From Lachnospiraceae bacterium (lineage in GTDB: Bacteria; Bacillota; Clostridia; Lachnospirales; Lachnospiraceae): a stretch of DNA of 50,260 nt. The stretch's first letter is position 1; every line of letters begins with the position of its first letter. A model generated the notes under the pieces. It saw only the letters and a list, made by a program, of their open reading frames with translations, was not told the DNA's origin and did no database searches. Positions 8,418 to 17,043 of this stretch are shown piece after piece. The DNA is taken from positions 1 through 50,260 of the forward strand of contig JAGBLN010000011.1 in NCBI GenBank assembly GCA_017635395.1, written 5' to 3'. The translations under genes and the position numbers were made by a program.

Positions 8418-9737
8418 TCAGATATCCAGCTTATACTTGGTCTTGTCATGCACGCTTATGGCATCACCTATCTGAACCTCTATAAGACACAGTTCCGTTT
8501 CAGCCATTACAGTATGCCTGCAGCCTGCAGCCATGGTCACCACATCACCGGTTGATACGGGCTGCTTCATTCCATCCACTATTACAGTACCCCTTCCGGA
8601 TACTATGCTCCATATCTCGTCCCTGTGGGCATGTGAATGATAATTCATTGACCTTCCTGCAAGAACGGTTATTTTATTGGTCATGCTGCCCGGCCCTACA
8701 TCCAGCACGCGGAAGCTTCCCCAGGATTTGTCCGCAAACATGACCTGCTGGTCAATCTTATCAACCACCGGCTTATTATAGCTCGAGGCCTCCTTATCGG
8801 AGACGAACACGCCTTCTGCCGAAGCTGCTACAACCACATTCTTAAGCCCCATGCATACCACAGGCACATCCAGTTCATTCAGCACATTTACATTTTCACA
8901 GCTGCTGTCCACAACAGCCTTGCCTGTCGCTGAATCATCCATGGCCTCCGTCAGGGTATTCCATGTCCCCAGGTCTTTCCACGGTCCGCTGAATTCCAGA
9001 ACGCAGACCTTTTCCTCCGACTCAAGTATCTCCTTATCGAAGCTTATCGCATTAAGGCTCTCATACTTTTCATAAAGGTCTTCGTAATCCGTAAAGTCAA
9101 TCTTTTCATGAGCCTTTTTCAGTATGTAGCTCATCTTGAAAACGAATACGCCGGCGTTCCACAAAGCCCCCTGGGCGATATATTCCTTCGCCTTTTCCTC
9201 GCTGGGCTTTTCGTAGCATATGCCGTAAAACCGGTCCTCTTTCTTTTCCTTAGGAAGAATATATCCGTACTTTTCCGCCGGATATGTGGGCTTTGCCCCA
9301 ATAACGCATATGTCGGCATCATTTTCAGAAAGGGCAAGCTTTTCCAGATTCTTCAGAGCAACAAAATAGTCAGCCTCCACATAGGGATCCACAGGACACA
9401 CCATCAACAGCTGATCCTCGTCCACATGCTTTATCTCATGCAGAAAAACAGCCGCAAGGACAATAGCAGGAAAAGTATCCTTTCGGCAAGGCTCTACCGA
9501 AAGGGTGATATTTTCGCCTATCTGACTGTGGAGCGCGGCCACCTGGGCACGGGATGTGGCAACAGTCACATCCGCATCCTTGTCAGCAGAAACTATTCCA
9601 CGGTACATTCTCTGTACCATGGATTCCACTGTTCCGTCTTCCCTTTTTAAAATCTTTATGAACTGCTTTGATCTGTTATCATTTGACAGCGGCCAGAGCC
9701 TTTTGCCTGAACCGCCGGAAAGAAGTATCACTTTCAT
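8418..9737 (-). CDS. manC: Mannose-1-phosphate guanylyltransferase with C-terminal cupin
   Basis: Makes GDP-mannose from mannose-1-phosphate and GTP. The nucleotidyltransferase signature GGSGKRLWPLS is at residues 8-18; the following PKQF element reads SKQF (Pro to Ser). Further motifs: CYEKPSEEK and WNAGVFVFK. The C-terminal cupin (about 345-439, with HSHAHRDEIWSIVSG) resembles the isomerase half of bifunctional ManC/AlgA, but ManA is separately encoded next door, so the isomerase activity may be redundant. Length 439 is slightly short of the usual 460-480. Second-last sugar-nucleotide gene of the operon. Confidence 0.9.
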   Translation of the reverse strand: MKVILLSGGSGKRLWPLSNDNRSKQFIKILKREDGTVESMVQRMYRGIVSADKDADVTVATSRAQVAALHSQIGENITLSVEPCRKDTFPAIVLAAVFLHEIKHVDEDQLLMVCPVDPYVEADYFVALKNLEKLALSENDADICVIGAKPTYPAEKYGYILPKEKKEDRFYGICYEKPSEEKAKEYIAQGALWNAGVFVFKMSYILKKAHEKIDFTDYEDLYEKYESLNAISFDKEILESEEKVCVLEFSGPWKDLGTWNTLTEAMDDSATGKAVVDSSCENVNVLNELDVPVVCMGLKNVVVAASAEGVFVSDKEASSYNKPVVDKIDQQVMFADKSWGSFRVLDVGPGSMTNKITVLAGRSMNYHSHAHRDEIWSIVSGRGTVIVDGMKQPVSTGDVVTMAAGCRHTVMAETELCLIEVQIGDAISVHDKTKYKLDI

Positions 9738-9764
9738 TATTGTTAGCCCCCGTTATCTAATCAC

Positions 9765-10754
9765 CTATGAGGATACATGCTCGTACATGTCCTTTATGGT
9801 ATCCTGCAGGCTGTAGGTTGCCCGCCATCCGGTATCCTTTTCTATCTTGCTGTTGTCTGACTCGAATTTCGGCGTATCTATAGGACGCATGCGGCTGGGG
9901 TCCACTATTATGTCTGCCTTTACTCCGCTTATGCCTTCCAGCATCTCAATAACCTTCCGCACGCTGACTGCGTTTCCCCTGCCTGCATTGTATATCTCGC
10001 CGCCTTTTCCCTTGTCTGCGATTTCAATAAAAGCATTTGTCAGGTCCCGCACATCCGTATAGTCACGCTCAATGTTTATGTTGCCCACATGCAGCTTGAA
10101 TTCCTTCCTGCCTTCTTTTGCAGCCCTTGCAAACTGCATGCAGAAATTGGAAACAGAAAACCTCTTGCTCATGCCGGGGCCTATTTCATTAAAGGTCCTC
10201 AGGGTGATCACATCCAGGCCGTAAGCCCTGTGATAAATATTTGCAAGCAGGGCCTGGCAAACCTTTGTAGAAGCAAAGATATTGTTGGGCCTGGGCTGCA
10301 GTTCCTCCGACATAGGGATGCGGTCAAAATCATTGCGGCCGTACTCCTCACCGGAGCCTGCCATTATTATCCTGGGCATATACCCTTCTATGCTCCTTAC
10401 TGCATCAAAAAGATTCAGTGCCCCAATTACATTTATGTCCACTGTCTCTGCCGGTTCCTTCCAGGCATAGCCTACGGAATTCTGGACAGCAAGGTCATAT
10501 ATCACATCAGGCATAAAGCGTTTCAGCACGGAAACAACGCCTTCCCTGTCAAGCACATCCAGTTCCACCCATTCAGTGCATTTTTCCGGGCCTGCATACT
10601 TCGACAGGTCATCTCTTTCAATATCTGCAGCCTTTAAATATGTGGCCGTTACTTTTTCCCCTCTTCTAATAAGCTGAGGTATAAGGTACCTGCCGAAAAG
10701 GCTTGTGCCGCCTATTATGAGAGAACTTATTTTTCTTGTATCTACGATGGTCAC
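9765..10754 (-). CDS. RMD-like NAD(P)-dependent epimerase/dehydratase, catalytic Tyr replaced
   Basis: Extended short-chain dehydrogenase of 329 residues, closest in motifs to GDP-6-deoxy-D-mannose reductase (RMD): FNEIGPG, RDYTDVRDL, YNAGRG. Start is GTG at 10754, overlapping the upstream paralogue's stop (GTGA). Two key positions differ from the family. The YxxxK catalytic pair reads FASTK (Phe160...Lys164). The Rossmann GxxGxxG reads GGTSLFG (15-21), with Ser at the central Gly. The neighbouring paralogue keeps both. It could be a pseudo-enzyme or partner subunit, or could have altered chemistry. It might alternatively supply a dehydratase step, since no classic GDP-mannose 4,6-dehydratase is in the cluster. 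Confidence 0.8.
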   Translation of the reverse strand: MTIVDTRKISSLIIGGTSLFGRYLIPQLIRRGEKVTATYLKAADIERDDLSKYAGPEKCTEWVELDVLDREGVVSVLKRFMPDVIYDLAVQNSVGYAWKEPAETVDINVIGALNLFDAVRSIEGYMPRIIMAGSGEEYGRNDFDRIPMSEELQPRPNNIFASTKVCQALLANIYHRAYGLDVITLRTFNEIGPGMSKRFSVSNFCMQFARAAKEGRKEFKLHVGNINIERDYTDVRDLTNAFIEIADKGKGGEIYNAGRGNAVSVRKVIEMLEGISGVKADIIVDPSRMRPIDTPKFESDNSKIEKDTGWRATYSLQDTIKDMYEHVSS

Positions 10755-11701
10755 TTAAGCAACTCCTCATTCTCACGAAAATAATCCAGTGTATCGGCTA
10801 TGGTCTGTTCAAGCGCTATCTGCGGCCTCCAACCTGTAGCCTTGTAAAGCTTTGACACATCAGGCTCTATGATAGGAACATCAACCGGCCTAAGTTTCTC
10901 TTTATCAACAACAGGCTTAATATCAGCACCGCTTACCTTTATTATCAGGTCAAGTATATCGGCAATCTTTACCGCCTTTCCTGTACCTACATTATAGGTT
11001 TCACCCGGCATTCCGAACTGAGCCAGCGCCGTATATGCATTTACCACATCACGCACATCCGTAAAATCCCTCATAGCTGACAGATTCCCCACATGAATTT
11101 CCGGAGACTGCAGTCCCTTTTCCACCCTGACAGCCTGCCTGCAGAAATCAGCCACCACAAAGACAGGAGACTGACCCGGTCCCATATGGTTAAAGCTCCT
11201 GGTCATGATCAGCTGCAGTTTATAGGCCTGGGCATATACCGTAGCCATCATGTTCTGTCCCGCCTTTGTTGCCGCATATATATTTCCGGGACGGAGGAAC
11301 TGTTCTTCCTTAACCGGCACTTCATCAGGACGCACATATCCGTATTCCTCACCTGAACCGGCAAGTATCACCTTAGGACTGTATTCCAGCTGCCTTAACG
11401 CATCCAGCAGATTCAGTGTTCCCTTTACATTTACGCTTACAGTTTCTGCCGGATCCTTCCACGACTTGGATACCGAACTCTGGGCTGCCAAATGAAAGAT
11501 GCACTGGGGATGCTCATCCTGAAGCAAAGCCAGAACAGCCGCCGGATCCATAATATCAAGTTCCCGTACTTCACCTTCGGAAAAGCTGTCCGTATTATGG
11601 TTCTGTATGGTGCCTACAACTTCGTATTTTAGATTTTCACGCACCGCCTTTGCAAGATAAGGTCCCACAAAACCGGATGCACCTGTAATAAGAGCTTTCA
11701 T
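10751..11701 (-). CDS. GDP-6-deoxy-D-mannose reductase-like (RMD) enzyme
   Basis: NAD(P)H-dependent reduction of a GDP-4-keto-6-deoxy-mannose type substrate, giving a GDP-6-deoxyhexose such as GDP-D-rhamnose. The 316-residue SDR has an intact Rossmann motif TGASGFVG (6-13), Ser116 in AGSGEEYG, and the catalytic pair Tyr142-x3-Lys146 in NIYAATK. RMD-typical elements follow: RSFNHMGPGQSP, MRDFTDVRD and YNVGTGKAV. It starts 6 bp after the GT2 stop and overlaps its divergent paralogue by 4 bp, implying translational coupling. Exact product (rhamnose, talose or another sugar) cannot be fixed from sequence. Confidence 0.85.
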   Translation of the reverse strand: MKALITGASGFVGPYLAKAVRENLKYEVVGTIQNHNTDSFSEGEVRELDIMDPAAVLALLQDEHPQCIFHLAAQSSVSKSWKDPAETVSVNVKGTLNLLDALRQLEYSPKVILAGSGEEYGYVRPDEVPVKEEQFLRPGNIYAATKAGQNMMATVYAQAYKLQLIMTRSFNHMGPGQSPVFVVADFCRQAVRVEKGLQSPEIHVGNLSAMRDFTDVRDVVNAYTALAQFGMPGETYNVGTGKAVKIADILDLIIKVSGADIKPVVDKEKLRPVDVPIIEPDVSKLYKATGWRPQIALEQTIADTLDYFRENEELLK

Positions 11702-11707
11702 AAAACC

Positions 11708-12616
11708 TCACTTCATCTTTGCGATGATATACCTGGGCCTGCGCTTTACTTCATCATATATCTTTGCCAGGTAAAGCCCTACAATGCCTATGCCTATCAT
11801 GATCACACTGGCACTAAAGAGCTGCAAAAGTATTACCGTGGTAAAGCCCTCTGCTGCTGTTCCGCAGAAATACCTTACAAGTGTCTGTATCCCAAGCGCA
11901 AAAGCAAAAACAAGAGATACAACACCTATCCCAGTTATTAAATGCAGGGGAACGGCAGAATATTCCACGATATTGTTAACAGCATATTTAAAGAGGGCAG
12001 AAGTACTCCACTTGCTGCTTCCCACTTTCCTTTCCCTTACATCAAATTCAACAGAAGTCTTTTTATATCCTATCCAGGATGAAAGAGCCCTGAAGAAAAC
12101 ATGGTATTCCGGAAACATAAGGAGCGATTCCACTGCACGTCTGTCCAAAAGCTTGAAATCGGACGCCCTATACATATCGATCTTCGTAGCCTTGCTCATT
12201 ATGCCGTAAAACATGCCGGCGCTCAGCCTGTGAAAAATCGATTCCCGTCCGCGGCTCTTCTTTACGCCTTCTACGATCTCATAGCCTTCCTCCCAGAGCC
12301 GGTACATCTCGATCAGTACTTCGGGGGGATGCTGAAGATCGCAGTCCATTACCGCCGCACAGCTGCCTTTTGCCGCACCAAGACCGGCAAAGATAGCCGC
12401 TTCCTTGCCGAAGTTTCTGGAAAAGCAGACATATCTTACTGCCTGATCCTTCTCCGCGGCCTCTTCTATACGTTCCTGGGTCAGATCCGCCGAGCCGTCA
12501 TTAACAAAAATAAGCTCATAAATGATGCCCGCATCATCCATCAGAGCTTTTAAGGTTTCTGCCGTCTTCAGTATCATCCCTTCCTCATTAAAGGCAGGGA
12601 TGACCACTGACAGCAT
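11708..12616 (-). CDS. GT2 polyprenyl-phosphate glycosyltransferase (GtrB/DPM-like)
   Basis: Moves a sugar from a nucleotide donor to a polyprenyl phosphate at the membrane. I place the start at the ATG at 12616 (302 residues, beginning MLSVVIPAFNEEG) because AGGA lies 8 nt upstream. The longer reading from 12649 would have almost no leader after the -10 box. GT-A motifs: VNDGSAD, and DCDLQHPPE with the metal-binding DxD at about 91-93; the RKVGSSKW acceptor-loop motif of DPM1/GtrB follows. Two membrane helices close the protein (about 220-245 and 260-287). It heads the polysaccharide operon. Confidence 0.9.
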   Translation of the reverse strand: MLSVVIPAFNEEGMILKTAETLKALMDDAGIIYELIFVNDGSADLTQERIEEAAEKDQAVRYVCFSRNFGKEAAIFAGLGAAKGSCAAVMDCDLQHPPEVLIEMYRLWEEGYEIVEGVKKSRGRESIFHRLSAGMFYGIMSKATKIDMYRASDFKLLDRRAVESLLMFPEYHVFFRALSSWIGYKKTSVEFDVRERKVGSSKWSTSALFKYAVNNIVEYSAVPLHLITGIGVVSLVFAFALGIQTLVRYFCGTAAEGFTTVILLQLFSASVIMIGIGIVGLYLAKIYDEVKRRPRYIIAKMK

Positions 12617-12660
12617 CTTATTATCCTGTTGTAAATCGATTTTATCCATAGTTATGGGTT

Positions 12661-12669
12661 ATTATACCA
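12661..12669 (-). promoter_or_regulatory. Extended -10 promoter of the polysaccharide operon
   Basis: On the minus strand the sequence reads TGGTATAAT, a perfect -10 with the TGn extension and no good -35. Transcription would start near 12654, giving a leader of about 38 nt to the ATG at 12616. Confidence 0.55.
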
Positions 12670-12752
12670 TAATTACTCATTATCCGCCATCCTTGGCTCA
12701 CGGTTCACGTCTGCCCCCATTTAATCCGGAGATTCACACGCTGTACCGTAAC

Positions 12753-13283
12753 TTATGACAGCAATTCCCGGAATTCCTCCGTGGAAACTTCACCCTTGGC
12801 ATATCCGCACAGCGGACCGGCTGTAGTCTTAAGTACAGCAGCACTTGTTTCTATTGCATCATAAACTTCTTTTATGACCCAGTCCTTTTTACCAATCTTC
12901 CCGACCGGCAGAACTATACGGTACATAAGACTTATCTTCGAAGGGACATTATCCTCCGCATCGTCTTCCGGCTCTTCATTAAACACAGCATACCCTCCAA
13001 CAGGAAGTATAGTGTTCAAAAATGCTATACCGGCACACAGATTCGCATGTTCTGCAGAACTATAGCCTGTTATATCAGCCGCCTCCCATTGGAGCACGAT
13101 CAGGCCATTATCAAAATCATCACCACCGTATGTTGCAAAAAAGATATCACCGTATATATCTGAATCCGTTTCCGGCGGCGAAAACAGAACCGTGAGTACA
13201 GGTCTGTCCTCTTTTATTATCCTTGCAGGAATCTTATTGCCATCCAGTTTCGCCTTTAATCCATTTAATACATCTTCAATCAT
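12753..13283 (-). CDS. YbjN-like (secretion-chaperone-fold) protein 1
   Basis: A 176-residue soluble protein without recognised catalytic motifs. The central pattern (helix with LCAGIAFLNTILPVGGYAVFNE, then strand MYRIVLPVG, then a helix with VYDAIETSAAVLK) is that of YbjN/type III chaperone-like folds, in which a helix-strand-strand core binds a partner chain. A similar pattern recurs in the protein encoded at 17044-17517. It is the last gene of the operon, 40 bp after the 935-residue protein gene, with GGGAGA 10 nt before the ATG. An acidic insert (EEPEDDAED) interrupts the core. A chaperone role is inference from fold and context. Confidence 0.55.
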   Translation of the reverse strand: MIEDVLNGLKAKLDGNKIPARIIKEDRPVLTVLFSPPETDSDIYGDIFFATYGGDDFDNGLIVLQWEAADITGYSSAEHANLCAGIAFLNTILPVGGYAVFNEEPEDDAEDNVPSKISLMYRIVLPVGKIGKKDWVIKEVYDAIETSAAVLKTTAGPLCGYAKGEVSTEEFRELLS

Positions 13284-13323
13284 ATTGATATTCTCTCCCA
13301 GTCATTGTTTATTATTATTGGGT

Positions 13324-16131
13324 TCACCCACCTAACTTTGCTGCTATCGCCTTTGCCGTAGGACGAATTTTTTCTATAGATTTTTTATCTGTACCCCTTG
13401 GAAATTTTACGCGTAGTCCCATTCCCTTTACAAGCTGTACACAAGCTTTTGAAACATCATGGGCATTTTTGTCATCCTCTGTTATCAGATCATCCTGTTC
13501 ATCATAGAAAAGTTTTCTGAACAGGAATTCCGCATATTTCCCGGCTATATGTTTAAAGAATGTCCTGAAGGTTGTAAAGCCAAGCTCCGCCGCCATATGG
13601 TTCATAAGGTTCTTCTTTAATTCCTTCAGCTTTTTCTTGTTGTTCAAAAGACTATGCTTTGCTTCCTCATCCATGTTCCCCAGAAGATCCTCGATATTAT
13701 TTAAGTCCAGGAATTCCTCTGCGGTCCGTTCCTTAGAACGTTCGCTAAGCAGATATTCCGTCATCTTGCCGGCCAACGACAGTACAACGGACGCCCCGCC
13801 CCATATAAGTGAAAATGCAGGACCCGCAATCAATGCTGTAAATCCGCCGATATTGTTCACCGCAGAAAAAGTGGTGCTTACAACCTGTTTTGTTTTATTC
13901 CTTCCATCAAGCTTGATTATGCCATCCATGTATGTAGCATCATCCCTGACTATAAACTCACTCTTCTTAAGACTGCTGATCTGTTTTTTCGCCTGATGGC
14001 GATGATACAGATGCTTGCCCTGAACCGCATAATCAGCAGCATTCATGGCAAGTCCTCCCACAGATACCGCTTTAGCGGCGAAGGAAATTTTGCCCGATAT
14101 ATCCTTCACAAGCCCAGGCGTGTTTTCGACAAGCGCCTTTGCTGTGTCAGTTGCATAGTGCATATTGGCCAGTCCAATACCGGCAGTAACAACCGATGCG
14201 CCCAGCCCATACAGATAATTGGTTCCTGTATAAACCCTGTCTAACACTGACAGATTACCATTAGTCAAAGCCTTAACAGTCTTTTTGAAACCTTTCAGGC
14301 TTCCGAGCAGCCCCACTGCTCCGCTTACCGCTGATGCTGCCCCGGAAATAAGATTCGCTTTTTCAACCAGGTCTAAAACATTATGATTTCCTATCATAGC
14401 GGTCTGTCCAACAGCCTTGGCACTTTCTGCCATTGCCTGTATTTCGGATTTATACAGCGAAGGTATCATTGAAAGCTTGGAAGTCACTAACGCCGCCTGC
14501 TTTACAGCATATTCCGTATTATCTTCGATTTCCAGCGCAACATCGCCTACACTCTCTGCCGTATAATTTGTTGCATATATAAGCTCCTGCTGTCTTTCCT
14601 GCAATACTCTGTCCTTGCCAAACAGCTGATCCAGCTTCGCTATTGCTAACTGTTTCTTTTCCTCCGCAGTCTCTTTTCGCTGTTGCTTTTTAATCCATGC
14701 GCCGTCGCTGGTTTTCTGGGCTTTGACATACTCCTCGACTGCACTTATTGCCTCATCAAGGAGCCGGTCACGTTCCTCAGCCGCCTCATAGACAGAGCTT
14801 GCCACTTTCTTTATGCTATCATCCTTAATATCCTCAATCTCCTGACTGATATCATTTTTGTCATCCTTAGCAGACTTTCCACGCTCTGCAACCTTGGCAA
14901 AATCATCTATTGCCTGTTTGACATCAGGACGCATAACTATACTGAGTGCGGTTTCCAGCATTCCCCAGTGATGGCGCATCATACCATCCTTCCCAAACTT
15001 TTCCCATAGCCTGAAAGGAACACGGTACATCTTGAAGCTGATCTTTGACGTATCGGGAATGTAAGTTGTCTGTGACATTCCTATATCCGAGATATCCGGA
15101 TTTGCCAAATGTCCTGTCTCTACAAGCCTGTATACAAACAGCCTTTCCCTTGCCGAAAGAGCCAGTATCCGATTTACGAACGGAAGGCGTTTGGGCGAAT
15201 TAATTCCCAAGCCCATAAGCCAGTCATCGGTACGGCCCAGTGCCTCCGCCTGCGCTGCCGGCAGTCCGCTGTCATACTGCTTCAGATTATACTCATGTGG
15301 CTGTTCTTCTTCCTGCTGCCTTGCGCTATGCTTATCGAGCTTTAATGCTCTTTTCTTTGCCCGTTCCAAAACACTGTCTGCGTCAGCCCCCAAAATACTT
15401 GAATTGATAAGCAGTCCCGCCTCGTCATCAAGGAATGAAAGTTCAGCCATATCCTGCGAGTTGTTTTCAAAATGCTCCATCAGGGTATCATAACGTCTTA
15501 AATATTCATCTATTTCACGCTCTCTCTTGGCATTTATATCCGTTGAACAATATATGGCCTTATATACCTCAACCTCTGCCGCAAAGGTTTTGGCATAGTT
15601 ATAAAGCATTTTTGCCTTTTCACCTCTTGAAAGGAACTTATCCTTAGCGAGAGCTTTCTTGAATGTCCCGAATTTTTCAAGCTTTGCCTTCGTTTCCTTG
15701 GCTGCTTTTTTTCTTTCCACATCATTCAGGTAACCATTTACCATCTTCCGGAGGCCATCTTCATCCTCTTCCAGCTCAACATTAATCTCCCGCTTTTCCT
15801 TTATTTTCTCCAGCAGGCGTCTTCTTGCTATCTTTGCGGATGCTGACAGCGCATGGAACTGGTATGTATCCCTGATTGGATCCAACAATTCATCTCTCTG
15901 ATCTCGGATCATCATATCATCCTGATCATTGCGAACAATTATGTTGTTGGTCAGATCGATTTCGATTTCATTTCCTTTTTCAATTTCGATTCCGGAATGA
16001 TTATTGTCATATTCCTGCATACCGAGCAATTTTACTTTGTCAATATTCTGGTCAGTAAAGCTTTCTTTCTTTTCATCATTGATAAGAATTTCCTTATTCA
16101 ATTCATTTGTTTTAAACTTACCGGCTTCCAT
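13324..16131 (-). CDS. Large helical protein with hydrophobic C-terminal half, effector-like
   Basis: A 935-residue protein I cannot assign to a family. Residues 1-90 are polar and probably disordered, and contain no signal peptide. Residues 95-300 and 400-580 are charged, mostly helical, with coiled-coil-like Lys/Glu runs (for example EEKKQLAIAKLDQLFGK). Four glycine/alanine-rich hydrophobic stretches follow at about 594-612, 640-657, 682-698 and 760-788, too polar and short to be ordinary transporter helices. A basic tail ends KFPRGTDKKSIEKIRP. This 'polar front, membrane-inserting back, no signal peptide' design is seen in pore-forming or translocated effectors. AAAGGA precedes the ATG by 8 nt. 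Flanked by two YbjN-like genes and a GNAT gene in one operon. Confidence 0.6.
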   Translation of the reverse strand: MEAGKFKTNELNKEILINDEKKESFTDQNIDKVKLLGMQEYDNNHSGIEIEKGNEIEIDLTNNIIVRNDQDDMMIRDQRDELLDPIRDTYQFHALSASAKIARRRLLEKIKEKREINVELEEDEDGLRKMVNGYLNDVERKKAAKETKAKLEKFGTFKKALAKDKFLSRGEKAKMLYNYAKTFAAEVEVYKAIYCSTDINAKREREIDEYLRRYDTLMEHFENNSQDMAELSFLDDEAGLLINSSILGADADSVLERAKKRALKLDKHSARQQEEEQPHEYNLKQYDSGLPAAQAEALGRTDDWLMGLGINSPKRLPFVNRILALSARERLFVYRLVETGHLANPDISDIGMSQTTYIPDTSKISFKMYRVPFRLWEKFGKDGMMRHHWGMLETALSIVMRPDVKQAIDDFAKVAERGKSAKDDKNDISQEIEDIKDDSIKKVASSVYEAAEERDRLLDEAISAVEEYVKAQKTSDGAWIKKQQRKETAEEKKQLAIAKLDQLFGKDRVLQERQQELIYATNYTAESVGDVALEIEDNTEYAVKQAALVTSKLSMIPSLYKSEIQAMAESAKAVGQTAMIGNHNVLDLVEKANLISGAASAVSGAVGLLGSLKGFKKTVKALTNGNLSVLDRVYTGTNYLYGLGASVVTAGIGLANMHYATDTAKALVENTPGLVKDISGKISFAAKAVSVGGLAMNAADYAVQGKHLYHRHQAKKQISSLKKSEFIVRDDATYMDGIIKLDGRNKTKQVVSTTFSAVNNIGGFTALIAGPAFSLIWGGASVVLSLAGKMTEYLLSERSKERTAEEFLDLNNIEDLLGNMDEEAKHSLLNNKKKLKELKKNLMNHMAAELGFTTFRTFFKHIAGKYAEFLFRKLFYDEQDDLITEDDKNAHDVSKACVQLVKGMGLRVKFPRGTDKKSIEKIRPTAKAIAAKLGG

Positions 16132-16179
16132 TGAACTATTCCTTTCTTTAGTTTTGAACGACAGATGACCTCACAATGA

Positions 16180-17043
16180 TCATCTCCCTGCTATATATTT
16201 CATATGTTCAAGCACTAAACGCTCACATTCCGGTGGATTGAATATCTTAAGCATTCCGTTGTACAAAACCTCGTCATTCAAATTGATTATTATAGTTATC
16301 TTCCCCTGACTTGCCTTGCTTATAAGCGGTTCTATGCAGCCGCAAAAAAGCGGCAGAAACATATTGTTCTTTTTTGCCTGAGCATCAATATAGATTGCAG
16401 AGATATTCAGTGTTCCCTCCACAGGCATTGACGCTATCATGGCACCATGTATTTTTTGGTCTGCCTCATAAAAACGGCTGTAATGTTCATCACACTCTTC
16501 CTTGTAAAAATAAAACCCCGTACGGTTTCCCTCTGCAAGAAAGGCATTTATATATTTCTTGTCAATCTCTTTTAATTTTTTTACCGAGGGGATCAGGTGC
16601 CTGCCATTCAGGACAGTCTGTATCGTTTCTGCCCCCAGCATATCCTTAAGATCATAGACCAGTATCCTTCCGGTCAGATTAAGCGGTATGAATCCGTTTT
16701 TTGTCATGAAACTATTGTACTCAAGCGCATATTGGGGAACTATATCAATGCGTGAGTTGATAATTCGTACTCCTATACCTGCAAGATATGATTCACAGTA
16801 CTCAAACAGTTCCCCGACTCTCCCCTGCTCCCTGAACTCCGGTACGGTATATAGATATTCCAGATACATTTCAGCATCCGTTCCCGGGATATGCGAAAAA
16901 ACCGCATAGCAGGCAAGCTCATCGTCTTCTAAACCTGCTATCATACATATATCATACCTTTCGCCAAATACCACACTGCACACAGCCCTGCCGGCAGTTG
17001 CTTCCAGTATTTTTCTATCCGGCTTTACCCTGACAAATTTCAT
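16180..17043 (-). CDS. GNAT-family acetyltransferase-like protein
   Basis: A 287-residue protein with a GNAT core in the first half: acceptor strand AEMYLEYLYTVPEFREQGRVGELF (split here as LEYLYTVPEF 61-70 and REQGRVGELF 71-80) resembles motif A, which contacts acetyl-CoA. The usual Q/R-x-x-G-x-G/A is shifted by one residue (REQGRVG), so activity is not certain. The second half (about 150-285) has another strand-helix unit and may be a degenerate GNAT repeat. ATG directly follows the upstream YbjN-like stop (TAAATG), with GAGGAGAG as ribosome site, so the two are coupled. Possibly modifies the 935-residue protein; this is inference. Confidence 0.65.
   Translation of the reverse strand: MKFVRVKPDRKILEATAGRAVCSVVFGERYDICMIAGLEDDELACYAVFSHIPGTDAEMYLEYLYTVPEFREQGRVGELFEYCESYLAGIGVRIINSRIDIVPQYALEYNSFMTKNGFIPLNLTGRILVYDLKDMLGAETIQTVLNGRHLIPSVKKLKEIDKKYINAFLAEGNRTGFYFYKEECDEHYSRFYEADQKIHGAMIASMPVEGTLNISAIYIDAQAKKNNMFLPLFCGCIEPLISKASQGKITIIINLNDEVLYNGMLKIFNPPECERLVLEHMKYIAGR

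Noticed and set aside
10751-11701. GDP-mannose 4,6-dehydratase assignment
   Set aside because: Length (316) and motifs (FNHMGPGQSP, RDFTDVRD) fit RMD-type reductases; GMD is longer with different motifs.
12616-12666. Leaderless start of the GT2 gene at 12649
   Set aside because: An internal ATG at 12616 has AGGA at correct spacing and gives the standard family N-terminus, so a normal leader exists.
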